Shown: positions 8,851-16,199, counted from the first letter of the stretch. The stretch is DNA of 59,581 nucleotides from CAYGZC01 sp964354225 (GCA_964354225.1 CAYGZC010000017.1:1-59581), one strand, 5' to 3'. Notes: a model not told the origin generated them from the letters alone. Numbers and translations: made by a program.

Positions 8851-9774
8851 TCACAACGATGGGCTGGTTTCTATAACCGCATCCGCAGGCATGCCGGGTT
8901 TCAATGTCTGTTCGGGATTTAGTATCTCGATCTTCACACCGAAGACGAGCTTTGTACGGTCTTCTTTTGTTTGGACATTTTTCGGAGTGAACTCTGCAAT
9001 AGATGAAATGTAAATAACTTTTCCGGAGAATGCTTTCTTAGGTTCTGCATCGATATATACCTTCGCATCCTGTCCTAATTTCACTCTGGCAAGCTCTTCT
9101 TCCGAAACATAAATGATTAGGTGGACTTTATCAAGACGGGAGATTCTAAACAAGGATGCATTAGGCATGACTACCTCACCCTCTTCAATTGCTTTTTGAG
9201 TTATCACCCCGTTAATCGGTGCAACTACAAATGAATCGTCGATCTTCTTTTTAATCGCTTTCACCTGAGCAACCGCCTGATCGCGACGTGCACGCGCTGC
9301 GTCGATTTCCTCTGGTCGTGAGCCACGTTTCAATTTATCATAGTTTTGCTTTGCGAGGATTTGCCGGGTGCGGGCATCATCAAGCTGCTTCTGTGTGATA
9401 CTACCTTCCTTGAATAATCCTTCAGTTCGATTGAGATCGTCCTCGGCATTCCTGAGAGTTGCTTCTGCCTGAGTAATATCTTCTTCACGCGCACCTTGAA
9501 CAGCAAGCTTGTATTGTGCTTCTGCGGCTGCGACATTTGCTTTAGCCTGGTCGAGTTGTATTTCCCAGTCGGATCGATCGAGTAACGTCAAAGTATCTCC
9601 GGCTTTTACATTCGAACCTTCATCAACCAGCAATTTTAAAACTTGCCCACCGACCTTTGCACTAACCGTTACCTCAGTTGACTCAATTGTACCTGAGGCG
9701 GAGATTTGTTTGTCGTTATTTCCCGAACATCCGATCAGAACCAACACAAAGAGGAGATATAAAAGATGTTTCAT
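8851..9774 (-). CDS. HlyD-family membrane fusion lipoprotein of the ABC exporter (YbhG-like)
   Basis: This 307-residue periplasmic adaptor has a lipoprotein signal with lipobox LIGC (Cys16). A biotinyl-lipoyl-like segment follows (TVSAKVGGQVLKLLVDEGSNVKAGD), then a long alanine-rich coiled-coil hairpin (~75-190). The second lipoyl half (VVAPINGVITQKAIEEGEVV) and a beta-barrel (KLGQDAKVYIDAEP) complete it. The family links an inner-membrane exporter to an outer-membrane channel. It lies 39 bases upstream of the first ATPase gene. No TolC homologue is present in the window. Confidence 0.9.
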   Translation of the reverse strand: MKHLLYLLFVLVLIGCSGNNDKQISASGTIESTEVTVSAKVGGQVLKLLVDEGSNVKAGDTLTLLDRSDWEIQLDQAKANVAAAEAQYKLAVQGAREEDITQAEATLRNAEDDLNRTEGLFKEGSITQKQLDDARTRQILAKQNYDKLKRGSRPEEIDAARARRDQAVAQVKAIKKKIDDSFVVAPINGVITQKAIEEGEVVMPNASLFRISRLDKVHLIIYVSEEELARVKLGQDAKVYIDAEPKKAFSGKVIYISSIAEFTPKNVQTKEDRTKLVFGVKIEILNPEQTLKPGMPADAVIETSPSL

Positions 9775-9800
9775 ATTTATTTAGTCGTTATTTGATTGTT

Positions 9801-11024
9801 TCACTTCAATATTGCCACAACTTCTTGCTGTCTCGGTTCACCTGTAACGATGACTTCATAATTCTTAGAGATATAGACATCGATTTCAGTTCGCACTCCA
9901 AAATCACCGATAAAATATATCCCCGGTTCGATGGAGAACGAAGTCTCTGGAATGATAGTGCGCTCATCTCTTGTTTCCAAATTATCAATATTTGCGCCGC
10001 TGCCATGCACATCTTCCGTTATCGAATGTCCCGTGCGATGTATAAAGTATTCACCGTACTCATGCTGCTTGATGTAATTCCGGCACACATCATCCACATC
10101 ACAGCCGCGGACTGTTTTCTTTTCAGTAAAAGATTTCTTCAGATAATCCACTGCTGTATCACGCGCACCCCTGATGATATTGAAAATCTTCGCGTACTTT
10201 TCGGGAACCTCCTTCCCGAGATATCCGACCCACGTAATATCGTTCTGTGTTGCGCCGGGTTTGTTCTTCCTTGCCCACAGATCGATAAGGACAAAATCTC
10301 CTTCGTGCAATTCTGAATGGACATTCTTCGTCGGCTCGTAATGTGGATTGCCGCTGTTGGCATTTACGGAACAGTTAGGAGCTTCGTTTGAAATTAAATC
10401 GTTGTCATGGAAATTCTTGAGCATGAACTGTTGCACATCATATTCCGTGATGCGCTCTTTGCTCACTATTCGCTGCTTCATAAATCCGAATGTCTTATCC
10501 ACCAGTGCCCTCATGATTCGTGCAGTCTCAAGATTATCCCGATAGGTTTCTTCCGTCCAGCGTGCCTCGAAGTATTGAGTGAGATTCATAGAGGAAACAA
10601 CATTCACTCCAAACTTTCTTACCATTTCAATTGTACCAGCATCCACTTTTGAGATGTATGGAATTGCATTGTCGGGTGAATATTCCATTGCAATTGTCTT
10701 CATTCCAGATAGTATCTTCTTCAATCCCTCCTCCAGCGACTGCCAGCTCAAAAATATGGTTTTCTCACCGGGGAGATGATCAAGATTCCAGCGCTCGATG
10801 CTGTGAACGAGTTTCTGAGGTTCACCATTTGCCGGAATTAGACAGAAGAACCGCCGCGTGTTCATAACATGCACTGGATATTCAAGGATGCGCTGAGCAT
10901 ACTCATTCCGTTTCCAGAAATCATAAAACAGCCAGCCGTCAATCTTTTGTTCACGAAGTGCGGCTTGAATGGATTGGATTTTGTTTATCATTGCTTGCGT
11001 GGGTTTGGTTCCTTTAATGGACAT
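9801..11024 (-). CDS. Xaa-Pro aminopeptidase-like M24 metallopeptidase
   Basis: This 407-residue cytoplasmic protein has an N-terminal creatinase-like domain (~1-170) and a C-terminal pita-bread domain. The five metal ligands are visible in order: Asp in VLIDLWARK, Asp in TQNDITW, His in HRTGHSI, Glu in SIEPGIYF and Glu in RTEIDVY. The family removes N-terminal residues next to proline or cleaves related dipeptides. It lies 26 bases upstream of the HlyD gene, so it may be co-transcribed with the exporter. A promoter-bearing repeat (11060..11094) lies 36-70 bases upstream of its start. Confidence 0.88.
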   Translation of the reverse strand: MSIKGTKPTQAMINKIQSIQAALREQKIDGWLFYDFWKRNEYAQRILEYPVHVMNTRRFFCLIPANGEPQKLVHSIERWNLDHLPGEKTIFLSWQSLEEGLKKILSGMKTIAMEYSPDNAIPYISKVDAGTIEMVRKFGVNVVSSMNLTQYFEARWTEETYRDNLETARIMRALVDKTFGFMKQRIVSKERITEYDVQQFMLKNFHDNDLISNEAPNCSVNANSGNPHYEPTKNVHSELHEGDFVLIDLWARKNKPGATQNDITWVGYLGKEVPEKYAKIFNIIRGARDTAVDYLKKSFTEKKTVRGCDVDDVCRNYIKQHEYGEYFIHRTGHSITEDVHGSGANIDNLETRDERTIIPETSFSIEPGIYFIGDFGVRTEIDVYISKNYEVIVTGEPRQQEVVAILK

Positions 11025-11059
11025 TTGAATTCTTCAATTGAATTAATAATTTATTATCG

Positions 11060-11094
11060 CATCAAAATATACGGAGGGTTGAGGGAAGAAGCAA
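11060..11094 (-). repeat. Direct repeat P1a carrying a promoter, upstream of the M24 gene
   Basis: This 35-bp sequence is repeated at 11563..11597 with 33 of 35 bases identical, in the same orientation. On the minus strand it contains TTGCTT (11089-11094), a 17-base spacer and TATATT (11066-11071), a good sigma-70-like promoter reading into the M24 peptidase gene. TATATTTTG also resembles the Bacteroidota -7 element. The two copies bracket the toxin-antitoxin pair. Confidence 0.75.
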
Positions 11095-11115
11095 GACGGA
11101 CGAAGATTGACTCGA

Positions 11116-11370
11116 CTAGCGATATATATCTTTTCGATGTTTGATACGATAAATAAATACCTTCCTCTGCTTATCATCGATCATAAACAGCACTCGATAA
11201 TTACCTATACGAATGCGATATCCTTCTTCTGCTGTTAGTTTTTGAACTCCGATAGGACGTGGATCAAGTCCTAACTGAATAAGACGTCGCGAGATGCGTT
11301 CTACTTCTCGATCGGGCAGGGCATCAAGGTCTCTTTGAGCTGATGGTTTAAGTGTTACTTCGTATACCAC
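11116..11370 (-). CDS. RelE/ParE-family toxin
   Basis: This 84-residue protein has the compact RelE fold pattern: VTLKPSAQRDLDALP at the N terminus and GYRIRIGNYRVLFMIDD with IYRIKHRKDIYR at the C terminus. RelE toxins of this type cleave mRNA at the ribosome; ParE relatives inhibit gyrase, and the sequence alone does not decide fully. Its start overlaps the antitoxin gene by 23 bases, the usual antitoxin-first order. The pair lies between two copies of a promoter-bearing repeat, suggesting transfer as a cassette. Confidence 0.9.
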   Translation of the reverse strand: MVYEVTLKPSAQRDLDALPDREVERISRRLIQLGLDPRPIGVQKLTAEEGYRIRIGNYRVLFMIDDKQRKVFIYRIKHRKDIYR

Positions 11371-11542
11371 GTTTCTTTAAATATTCTGTGAGCGAAATAT
11401 CTTTACCATTTTTACGCCTCGCAGCTAATAGGTCAGCTTGGTCTTCGAGAAGCTCGATTATCTCACCAAAGGTTGGAATTTTTTTTAGCGCTTCCCATTC
11501 CTTTCGAGGAATCTTGATATATGATTTATTTTTCGTCAGCAT
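11348..11542 (-). CDS. RelB-like antitoxin
   Basis: This small acidic/basic protein (64 residues) is encoded directly upstream of the RelE-type toxin and overlaps it by 23 bases. It has the LLEDQADLLAARR helix and SLTEYLKKRGI tail expected of a RelB/DUF-type antitoxin whose C terminus wraps the toxin. The N-terminal part probably dimerises and represses the operon. The promoter lies in the repeat at 11563..11597, about 20 bases upstream. Confidence 0.8.
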   Translation of the reverse strand: MLTKNKSYIKIPRKEWEALKKIPTFGEIIELLEDQADLLAARRKNGKDISLTEYLKKRGIRSNT

Positions 11543-11562
11543 ATTTTAGATTGCTCCTTTCA

Positions 11563-11597
11563 CATCAAAATATACGGAGGGTTCCGGGAAGAAGCAA
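11563..11597 (-). repeat. Direct repeat P1b carrying a promoter, upstream of the antitoxin
   Basis: This is the second copy of the 35-bp repeat at 11060..11094; only two adjacent bases differ (GA to CC). On the minus strand it gives TTGCTT (11592-11597), 17 bases, then TATATT (11569-11574), reading into the antitoxin gene that starts at 11542. Confidence 0.75.
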
Positions 11598-11657
11598 ACG
11601 TGATAATAATTAAGGGGATAAAGGATTTGTTTTTATATAAATTAAGCCCCAACCATT

Positions 11658-12197
11658 TTATTTTCTATCAAAGAACGGATTCTTCGAGCTAACACTCAGC
11701 GGAATTCCGTAGGCAATCTTTACATCATTTCCGAGAAGTTTCATTTCGAGTACTGCTTGTCCCACTGTGTACATGATTCGATTATCAACTCTCGAATCCA
11801 TAGCGGTGCTGACTGTGGAGCCAATAGCAATCCCTAAATCACCAGTATTAAAAACGCATGGATGATCAGGGTATTTATTCTTTTCCTCGCAATTGACAAA
11901 ACCACACATAGTGCAAGGAGTCAGTCCGATGCTTTTTATCTTGGTACCCATAAGTATCATACATTGGGCTGAAAGAATATTGTTTGCATCTCTGAGGAAG
12001 AACGCCGGCACATTTTTACGACCTGCGATTTCTTTCAACTTATCGGAAATCTCTTTGATACCTTCTTGCTCAACAAGTGCGATGACTAAATTATCAATCC
12101 CTCGTGCTTTTGGAGCGGTGCGTGCGGCTATCATCATCTCCTCAGCGATGTTGTGGATTGTGTTTGAGCGGATGTTTTCTTCGTAGATTAATTTCAT
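11658..12197 (-). CDS. DUF2148 ferredoxin-like domain protein
   Basis: This 179-residue cytoplasmic protein has conserved cysteines in IGLTPCTMCGFVNCEE and in DHPCVFNTGDLGIAIGS, the pattern of DUF2148 proteins (annotated as ferredoxin-domain proteins). The N terminus MKLIYEENIRSNTIHNIAEEMMIAARTAPKARG is also typical of the family. The cysteines suggest an iron-sulfur cluster; the biochemical role is unknown. The promoter is in the repeat at 12219..12286. It sits between the two cassette-like insertions. Confidence 0.85.
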   Translation of the reverse strand: MKLIYEENIRSNTIHNIAEEMMIAARTAPKARGIDNLVIALVEQEGIKEISDKLKEIAGRKNVPAFFLRDANNILSAQCMILMGTKIKSIGLTPCTMCGFVNCEEKNKYPDHPCVFNTGDLGIAIGSTVSTAMDSRVDNRIMYTVGQAVLEMKLLGNDVKIAYGIPLSVSSKNPFFDRK

Positions 12198-12218
12198 ATT
12201 TAATGAACTGAATTTTCT

Positions 12219-12286
12219 ACAGTAAAATACCTAATAACTACTTTACATTCAAATCCCAAGGGGATAGATACCTACATGTAGTGAAA
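12219..12286 (-). repeat. Direct repeat P2a carrying a promoter, upstream of the DUF2148 gene
   Basis: The core at 12222-12253 matches 13029-13060 in 29 of 32 bases. The 13 bases ending at 12286 match those ending at 13072 exactly, but here the two parts are separated by 20 extra bases. On the minus strand it has TTGAAT (12247-12252), 17 bases, then TATTTT (12224-12229), reading into the DUF2148 gene. Confidence 0.7.
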
Positions 12287-12344
12287 TTCTCCTGCTCCTG
12301 AAACGTTTTGTTCGGGGAGCACCTGGTTAGATCGTACCTGCCGG

Positions 12345-12947
12345 TTACAGCAACAGACGTGATGCTCTTACTGATCCCTCGACGATGATTTGGCGCAGAT
12401 CACTTGATGAAATGTAAGGATCAATCGTCACGTCATCATAGTAGAGGCCGTGGGAATCTAATTGAGAAAGCGATTTGTCTTTCGGAATTGTAGATTCTGG
12501 AAGTAAGAGATGAAAATACCGACCTTCGTGAGCGACATCGCAGCGCATCTTGTACAAGAAGTTCACACATTCTTCCGCGGTCATGAAAATGTCGTCTCTT
12601 TTCACGGCCCTGGAAAGCAGGGTGCGATGCTCGTCAGTGCAAAGTTCTTGGAAGAACTTCCTAACATAAACTTTAGATTCGCTTTCGCCTTGATAATTGT
12701 AGAATAGTTTCGCAACTGCCTCGGCTGCTATTATGAAGAAGAAGATTTGCAGCGCTGGTCGGCCCTTGGCGACCTCCTCCACTCGATCAGAAAGCCAAAC
12801 GAGCCTTGCCGCTTGATGAAGTATTACTGCTGCGATATTCGAATTTGAGGAAATCTGTTCCACTGAGGCGACGTACAGTTCTGCCTCTTTAGGATCTACA
12901 AAAGCAGATTTTAGAACATCACCATAATTTATGTGTGCGATGTGCAT
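12345..12947 (-). CDS. HEPN-motif protein, possible ribonuclease toxin/defence protein
   Basis: This all-helical protein of 200 residues has RCDVAH at 135-140 within LYKMRCDVAHEGRYF. That is the R-x4-H motif of HEPN ribonucleases, in the position seen in Apea-like and Abi-type HEPN proteins. The N-terminal half has no recognised domain. HEPN proteins commonly cut RNA in toxin-antitoxin and phage-defence systems. No obvious partner gene is adjacent. It lies alone between two copies of a promoter-bearing direct repeat. The motif is seen directly; the defence role is inferred. Confidence 0.7.
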   Translation of the reverse strand: MHIAHINYGDVLKSAFVDPKEAELYVASVEQISSNSNIAAVILHQAARLVWLSDRVEEVAKGRPALQIFFFIIAAEAVAKLFYNYQGESESKVYVRKFFQELCTDEHRTLLSRAVKRDDIFMTAEECVNFLYKMRCDVAHEGRYFHLLLPESTIPKDKSLSQLDSHGLYYDDVTIDPYISSSDLRQIIVEGSVRASRLLL

Positions 12948-13025
12948 GGTGGAGGTGCGCCCTAACTATTAATATATGGTTTCAACAGAATACTCTTTTC
13001 TTTCATACTGTCGGTATAACATCCT

Positions 13026-13072
13026 ACCGTAAAATACTTAATAACTCTTTTACATTCAAACATGTAGTGAAA
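13026..13072 (-). repeat. Direct repeat P2b carrying a promoter, upstream of the HEPN gene
   Basis: This is the second copy of the repeat at 12219..12286. On the minus strand it gives TTGAAT (13054-13059), a 17-base spacer and TATTTT (13031-13036). Transcription would start about 80 bases before the HEPN gene start at 12947. It lacks the 20-base insertion of the other copy. Confidence 0.7.
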
Positions 13073-13099
13073 AGTATTTCATGGATTCTCAATTATCAA

Positions 13100-13260
13100 T
13101 CAAAGTATTTTAATCGCTGTCCCCGCAGTGTCTTGGATATTATCTCAGTGTTTGACCTTATTCACCTAATCCATTGCATCTGTCATATTATCCAACAACT
13201 TCGATAATATCTACTAATCCACCTGTTGCGGGGAACAGCGAGTTTTTATCACCAATTGTA
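13100..13260 (-). pseudogene. Decayed copy of the 88-residue protein gene at 14683..14949
   Basis: Read on the minus strand, this stretch gives NSLFPATGG...DIIEVV in one frame and, after a frameshift, VNKVKH, stop, DNIQDTAGTAIKIL, stop in another. These match in order ISKLFPQ...LLEII and INKLTGSIKELAGTAIKLIKL of the intact gene. The DNA is also alignable, with shared CGCTGTTCCCGCA and GCGGGAACAGC-like blocks. At least two in-frame stops and one frameshift make it non-functional. Confidence 0.7.
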
Positions 13261-13393
13261 CCTTGTTTCAGTTTTGCAAAATAAACCCATCTCCGGGTGT
13301 TGCGGGCACTGGGGAGGACAGCGCCAAGCAAGTGGGATCCCGGAGAATGGGCAATATATAGATTAAAATAAATTTCCATGGTTAAAAGATTTA

Positions 13394-14671
13394 TCACTCC
13401 ATCAATGCTTCAACGATCTTTTTCAAGACACCATCGTTTTGATAGTATAAGCTGTGTCGTAATTTTATCTGATGCATAATATTTTCTCCAACTTCTGTAA
13501 TCGTCTGGCGAAGCGATTCGGTACGCCGTTTCACACCCGTCACGTTTTGGGTTTTCCTTTTCAAAATCATCGATTTGTAAATAGATTGAGCGGCTGAATC
13601 TATCTCGGTTGTATCAACTTCAGTTGTAACGTCTACGCGCTTGAATATACTATCAGGATATTCATTACCATTTTTCAAATCAGCCAAATCATAATCGAAG
13701 AATAATACACGCAGCCATGAAAACCCGAGTGCACACCGCTCGAAGATGATCTCAAGAACACGGAGAAAAAGTCCAACCACCATAGGACGAAGAAATATCC
13801 ACTCAAGTATCCGTGCGACAAGTTTCCATTTCTGTTCAATATGCTCTATGTATAAATACCGCGGTGCCGAGGTCAAATGCAGAATTAAATCAGCTTCATC
13901 GCCGTAACTTGTAAAGAGTGAGATTGGCTTTTCTCTCATAATTTTTTTTAGATTCACCGTTGATGGACCATATGCCTGTCTCATGATACGACCTGTAATA
14001 AATTTAATCGGGCTAAAAATCAAACCCCAAATAAGGTCTCCAATCTTCGCTACAAACGAGAGAATCCATCCATAAAGAATCACACTCATAAGTAATATCA
14101 TTATTAAGTACCATCCATCAATGTTCTGCAGGTCAAGTATTTTTGTATTCATAACGAACGAGAGGATTTGCAGCATTAAAAATAATCCGATTAACACAAG
14201 GATGGTAAAAATAGCATAAGCTGAGATAATCCGAAAAATTCGGAGTGCCGGTTTGAATGCTATGAGCGGTGTGCCGAGAAGAATCACTTTGCGCGGATGA
14301 ATATTTTCGTCTAACTGTTTGAGCACTTCAAGCACAACATTTCCACCATGTGAATGTGCGATGAAGTTTACCATAAGGGGAGAAGAAGAGGTTGCACCAA
14401 TTTTATTTGCCAATATTCTGAGAGATGAGGCGATTTTCTTGGCACCAATCATACGGCTGTGATGGCGGTTTTCACCAGACCAGGAAAAAGATTCGTATGT
14501 CAAATCGTTATCAAGAGCAGGCTGCCAGACAGTCTTTGCGATTCCTTGTTTTGAAAGTGTCCTTTCCAGTCGATTTGCAAATGTTACTTCACCATCAGTA
14601 CCAAACTTCCACCAATTTTCATCTGCAGCAAATGTACCGTGTATGATAATTGTAATTATCCGTTCCATCAA
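13394..14671 (-). CDS. Membrane-associated alpha/beta-hydrolase
   Basis: This 425-residue protein starts with an oxyanion-type HGTF motif (11-14) and has the nucleophile elbow IAHSHGGN with Ser107, as in lipases and serine esterases. Two long hydrophobic segments (~148-172 and ~187-212) would anchor it in the membrane, and the remaining C-terminal half is charged. The catalytic Asp and His cannot be fixed by eye; VTTEVDTTEIDSAAQ and KLRHSLYY are possible regions. It is last in a three-gene operon with an 88-residue protein and a lipoprotein. Substrate unknown. Confidence 0.75.
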   Translation of the reverse strand: MMERIITIIIHGTFAADENWWKFGTDGEVTFANRLERTLSKQGIAKTVWQPALDNDLTYESFSWSGENRHHSRMIGAKKIASSLRILANKIGATSSSPLMVNFIAHSHGGNVVLEVLKQLDENIHPRKVILLGTPLIAFKPALRIFRIISAYAIFTILVLIGLFLMLQILSFVMNTKILDLQNIDGWYLIMILLMSVILYGWILSFVAKIGDLIWGLIFSPIKFITGRIMRQAYGPSTVNLKKIMREKPISLFTSYGDEADLILHLTSAPRYLYIEHIEQKWKLVARILEWIFLRPMVVGLFLRVLEIIFERCALGFSWLRVLFFDYDLADLKNGNEYPDSIFKRVDVTTEVDTTEIDSAAQSIYKSMILKRKTQNVTGVKRRTESLRQTITEVGENIMHQIKLRHSLYYQNDGVLKKIVEALME

Positions 14672-14682
14672 TTACCCAGGTA

Positions 14683-14949
14683 TTACAAGAACAGTTTTAT
14701 TAATTTAATCGCTGTTCCCGCAAGTTCTTTTATGCTGCCCGTAAGTTTGTTTATTTGATCGTTTTCATTTGTCGATTCTTTTATTATCTCCAACAGTTTC
14801 ATTAATCTTTCCTTATCCACTTTTTGCGGGAACAGCTTGCTTATTTCAATATCTGTAAGCCGTGTCAGTCCAGAAATTTCTGATGCGAGTTGAGCATCGG
14901 TTTTTTGTGCGCTCTTTTCTGCAATTTCGTCAAAACGTCCCATAATCAT
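14683..14949 (-). CDS. Uncharacterised 88-residue protein
   Basis: No family recognised. The protein is mostly helical and charged, with ASEISGLTRLTDIEISKLFPQ in the first half and a short hydrophobic tail (AGTAIKLIKLFL). It overlaps the lipoprotein gene by 4 bases (ATGA) and lies 11 bases before the hydrolase gene, so the three are co-translated. A broken copy at 13100..13260, on the other side of the hydrolase gene, shows it was once duplicated. A structural or regulatory partner of the hydrolase is one guess. Confidence 0.7.
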   Translation of the reverse strand: MIMGRFDEIAEKSAQKTDAQLASEISGLTRLTDIEISKLFPQKVDKERLMKLLEIIKESTNENDQINKLTGSIKELAGTAIKLIKLFL

Positions 14950-15590
14950 CTCCTCTTTAATAATGATTTTGCTTCATCAATGATAGACCTAATATTTTCA
15001 ATTTCACCCTCATATGATTGAACTTTTTCAAAGACAGCGTTGAGATCCTCGAAGGGTAAGACTTGCTTCGTATCGATATTTAGTTTTGATAAAAGATTCT
15101 CTCTTGTTTCAGTAACCTCCGCCGCAGATCGTAGATGAGCGGTCAATGCTTGATTTATGACAAGCATATTATCGTAATGCGCTATAATGGAATCGCGCAA
15201 AGATTTTTCAATTGTGGAAATTGCATCGAGAAGCGTATCTCTTCGTTTTTTTATTATTTTCGTTCCGGTGTTTGTGAATTCGAAGAAGAGAGTATCTTTT
15301 TTATTTTTATTCTGCTCAACAGTGATAGAATCTAAAATCCCGGAATCGTGCATGTAATTATCCAAGAATTTTGGAATCCAAATTTTATCGAGGAAATCAT
15401 TCGTTCTTTGCCTGCGCTCGGCGATGTATTGATCGAGCATTGCAAGATGACTTTTCTCTGAAGCGCGAATCATCCCTGTAAGCTCTTCACTAAGCTGCAC
15501 TGCCTGCTGAGGAACAGTTGCACAAGAGGTAAATATAACAAGTAACCCGAAGCACGTTGACCAACAAAATAACCGTCTCATATTTTTCAC
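14946..15590 (-). CDS. Putative lipoprotein with coiled-coil body
   Basis: This 214-residue protein has a lipoprotein signal ending FTSC. The mature part is strongly helical and charged (QLSEELTGMIRASEKSHLAMLDQYIAERR and a long C-terminal helix), with no recognised domain. It is first in an operon with the small protein at 14683 and the membrane hydrolase at 13394. A stem-forming element (15664..15718) lies about 75 bases upstream of its start. Function unknown. Confidence 0.7.
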   Translation of the reverse strand: MKNMRRLFCWSTCFGLLVIFTSCATVPQQAVQLSEELTGMIRASEKSHLAMLDQYIAERRQRTNDFLDKIWIPKFLDNYMHDSGILDSITVEQNKNKKDTLFFEFTNTGTKIIKKRRDTLLDAISTIEKSLRDSIIAHYDNMLVINQALTAHLRSAAEVTETRENLLSKLNIDTKQVLPFEDLNAVFEKVQSYEGEIENIRSIIDEAKSLLKRR

Positions 15591-15663
15591 ATTTTTAATT
15601 AATAAATCACAATATGAATGCTAATAAATATTTAGAATTACCCTTCACCCATGATCATTCTTT

Positions 15664-15718
15664 GGAGGATAAACTCTTTAATTGGGACAGAAAAATCCCC
15701 TTCCGAGTTCCTCCTCAG
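15664..15718 (-). other. Structured leader element E2
   Basis: On the minus strand the element reads GGAGGAACTC near its start and GAGTTTATCCTCC near its end. These pair across an asymmetric internal loop and enclose a further GGGGA/TCCC hairpin. The same outer stem, with different inner sequence, occurs upstream of the DUF3276 gene (16040..16092). It is either a transcription-level RNA element or a dispersed repeat. Confidence 0.45.
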
Positions 15719-15750
15719 AAAATATTAATCGACAAGAATTGAAGAGAGAT

Positions 15751-15975
15751 TTATTTGGGTGTAACCATCTTAAGCGCTTCATCAAGCGCGTCACGAAATT
15801 TCCCGATCTGATTATCGAAAATCATGACGCTTGATCTTGTAAATTTCTTTTCACCTTCTTTCGATGGTTTGCTCTCGGCGATTGTCAAGTATTTAGATTT
15901 GTTCTTCGCCTCCTTGACATCGATGAAATATGTGCGGTCTCCCGCTTTGATAGTTTTTGAAAAGAGTGCTTCCAT
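15751..15975 (-). CDS. DUF3276 PUR-alpha-like small nucleic-acid-binding protein
   Basis: This 74-residue protein has the family pattern RTYFIDVKEAKNKSKYLTIAES followed by RSSVMIFDNQIGKFRDALDEAL. The DUF3276/PUR-alpha-like fold binds single-stranded DNA or RNA and is common in Bacteroidota and spirochaetes. The start has GGAGG seven bases upstream. It is a single-gene unit with the structured element E1 about 65 bases upstream. Confidence 0.85.
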   Translation of the reverse strand: MEALFSKTIKAGDRTYFIDVKEAKNKSKYLTIAESKPSKEGEKKFTRSSVMIFDNQIGKFRDALDEALKMVTPK

Positions 15976-16039
15976 TGGAACCTCCGATTAATAGTTAATA
16001 TAAATAGTTAATTAGTGAAAACACTTTTATGTTTGGTAA

Positions 16040-16092
16040 GGGAGAATAAACTCCTGATTGAGTAGTCTTCCATGGGAGAGTACCCTCCCAAG
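16040..16092 (-). other. Structured leader element E1
   Basis: On the minus strand GGGAGGGTACTC (start) can pair with GAGTTTATTCTCCC (end). Alternatively the first 16 bases, a near-perfect palindrome (GGGAGGGTACTCTCCC), can fold on themselves. Two exclusive folds upstream of a gene resemble an attenuator. It shares the outer stem with E2 at 15664..15718. Confidence 0.45.
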
Positions 16093-16159
16093 ATTGTTGC
16101 CCTATTTTTGGAAAAGATATAAAATTTTCTTGCGAATGTCAAGGAAAAAATATAAAAAT

Positions 16160-16199
16160 ATAAAATAAAAAACCCCCAACCTTATTCAGATTGAGGGTT
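16160..16199 (-). terminator. groEL rho-independent terminator
   Basis: On the minus strand AACCCTCAA (16191-16199) pairs with TTGGGGGTT (16171-16179) and is followed by a long T-rich run. It lies 39 bases after the groEL stop and ends the groESL transcript. Confidence 0.9.

Noticed and set aside
9678..10316. 212-residue plus-strand ORF
   Set aside because: It lies opposite the M24 peptidase and HlyD genes, whose motifs are clear; the plus-strand translation is low complexity with no start signal.
13188..13397. 69-residue minus-strand ORF starting GTG at the hydrolase stop
   Set aside because: It overlaps the decayed copy of the 88-residue gene and its first part has no coding-like composition. 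The in-frame part is explained as pseudogene remnant.
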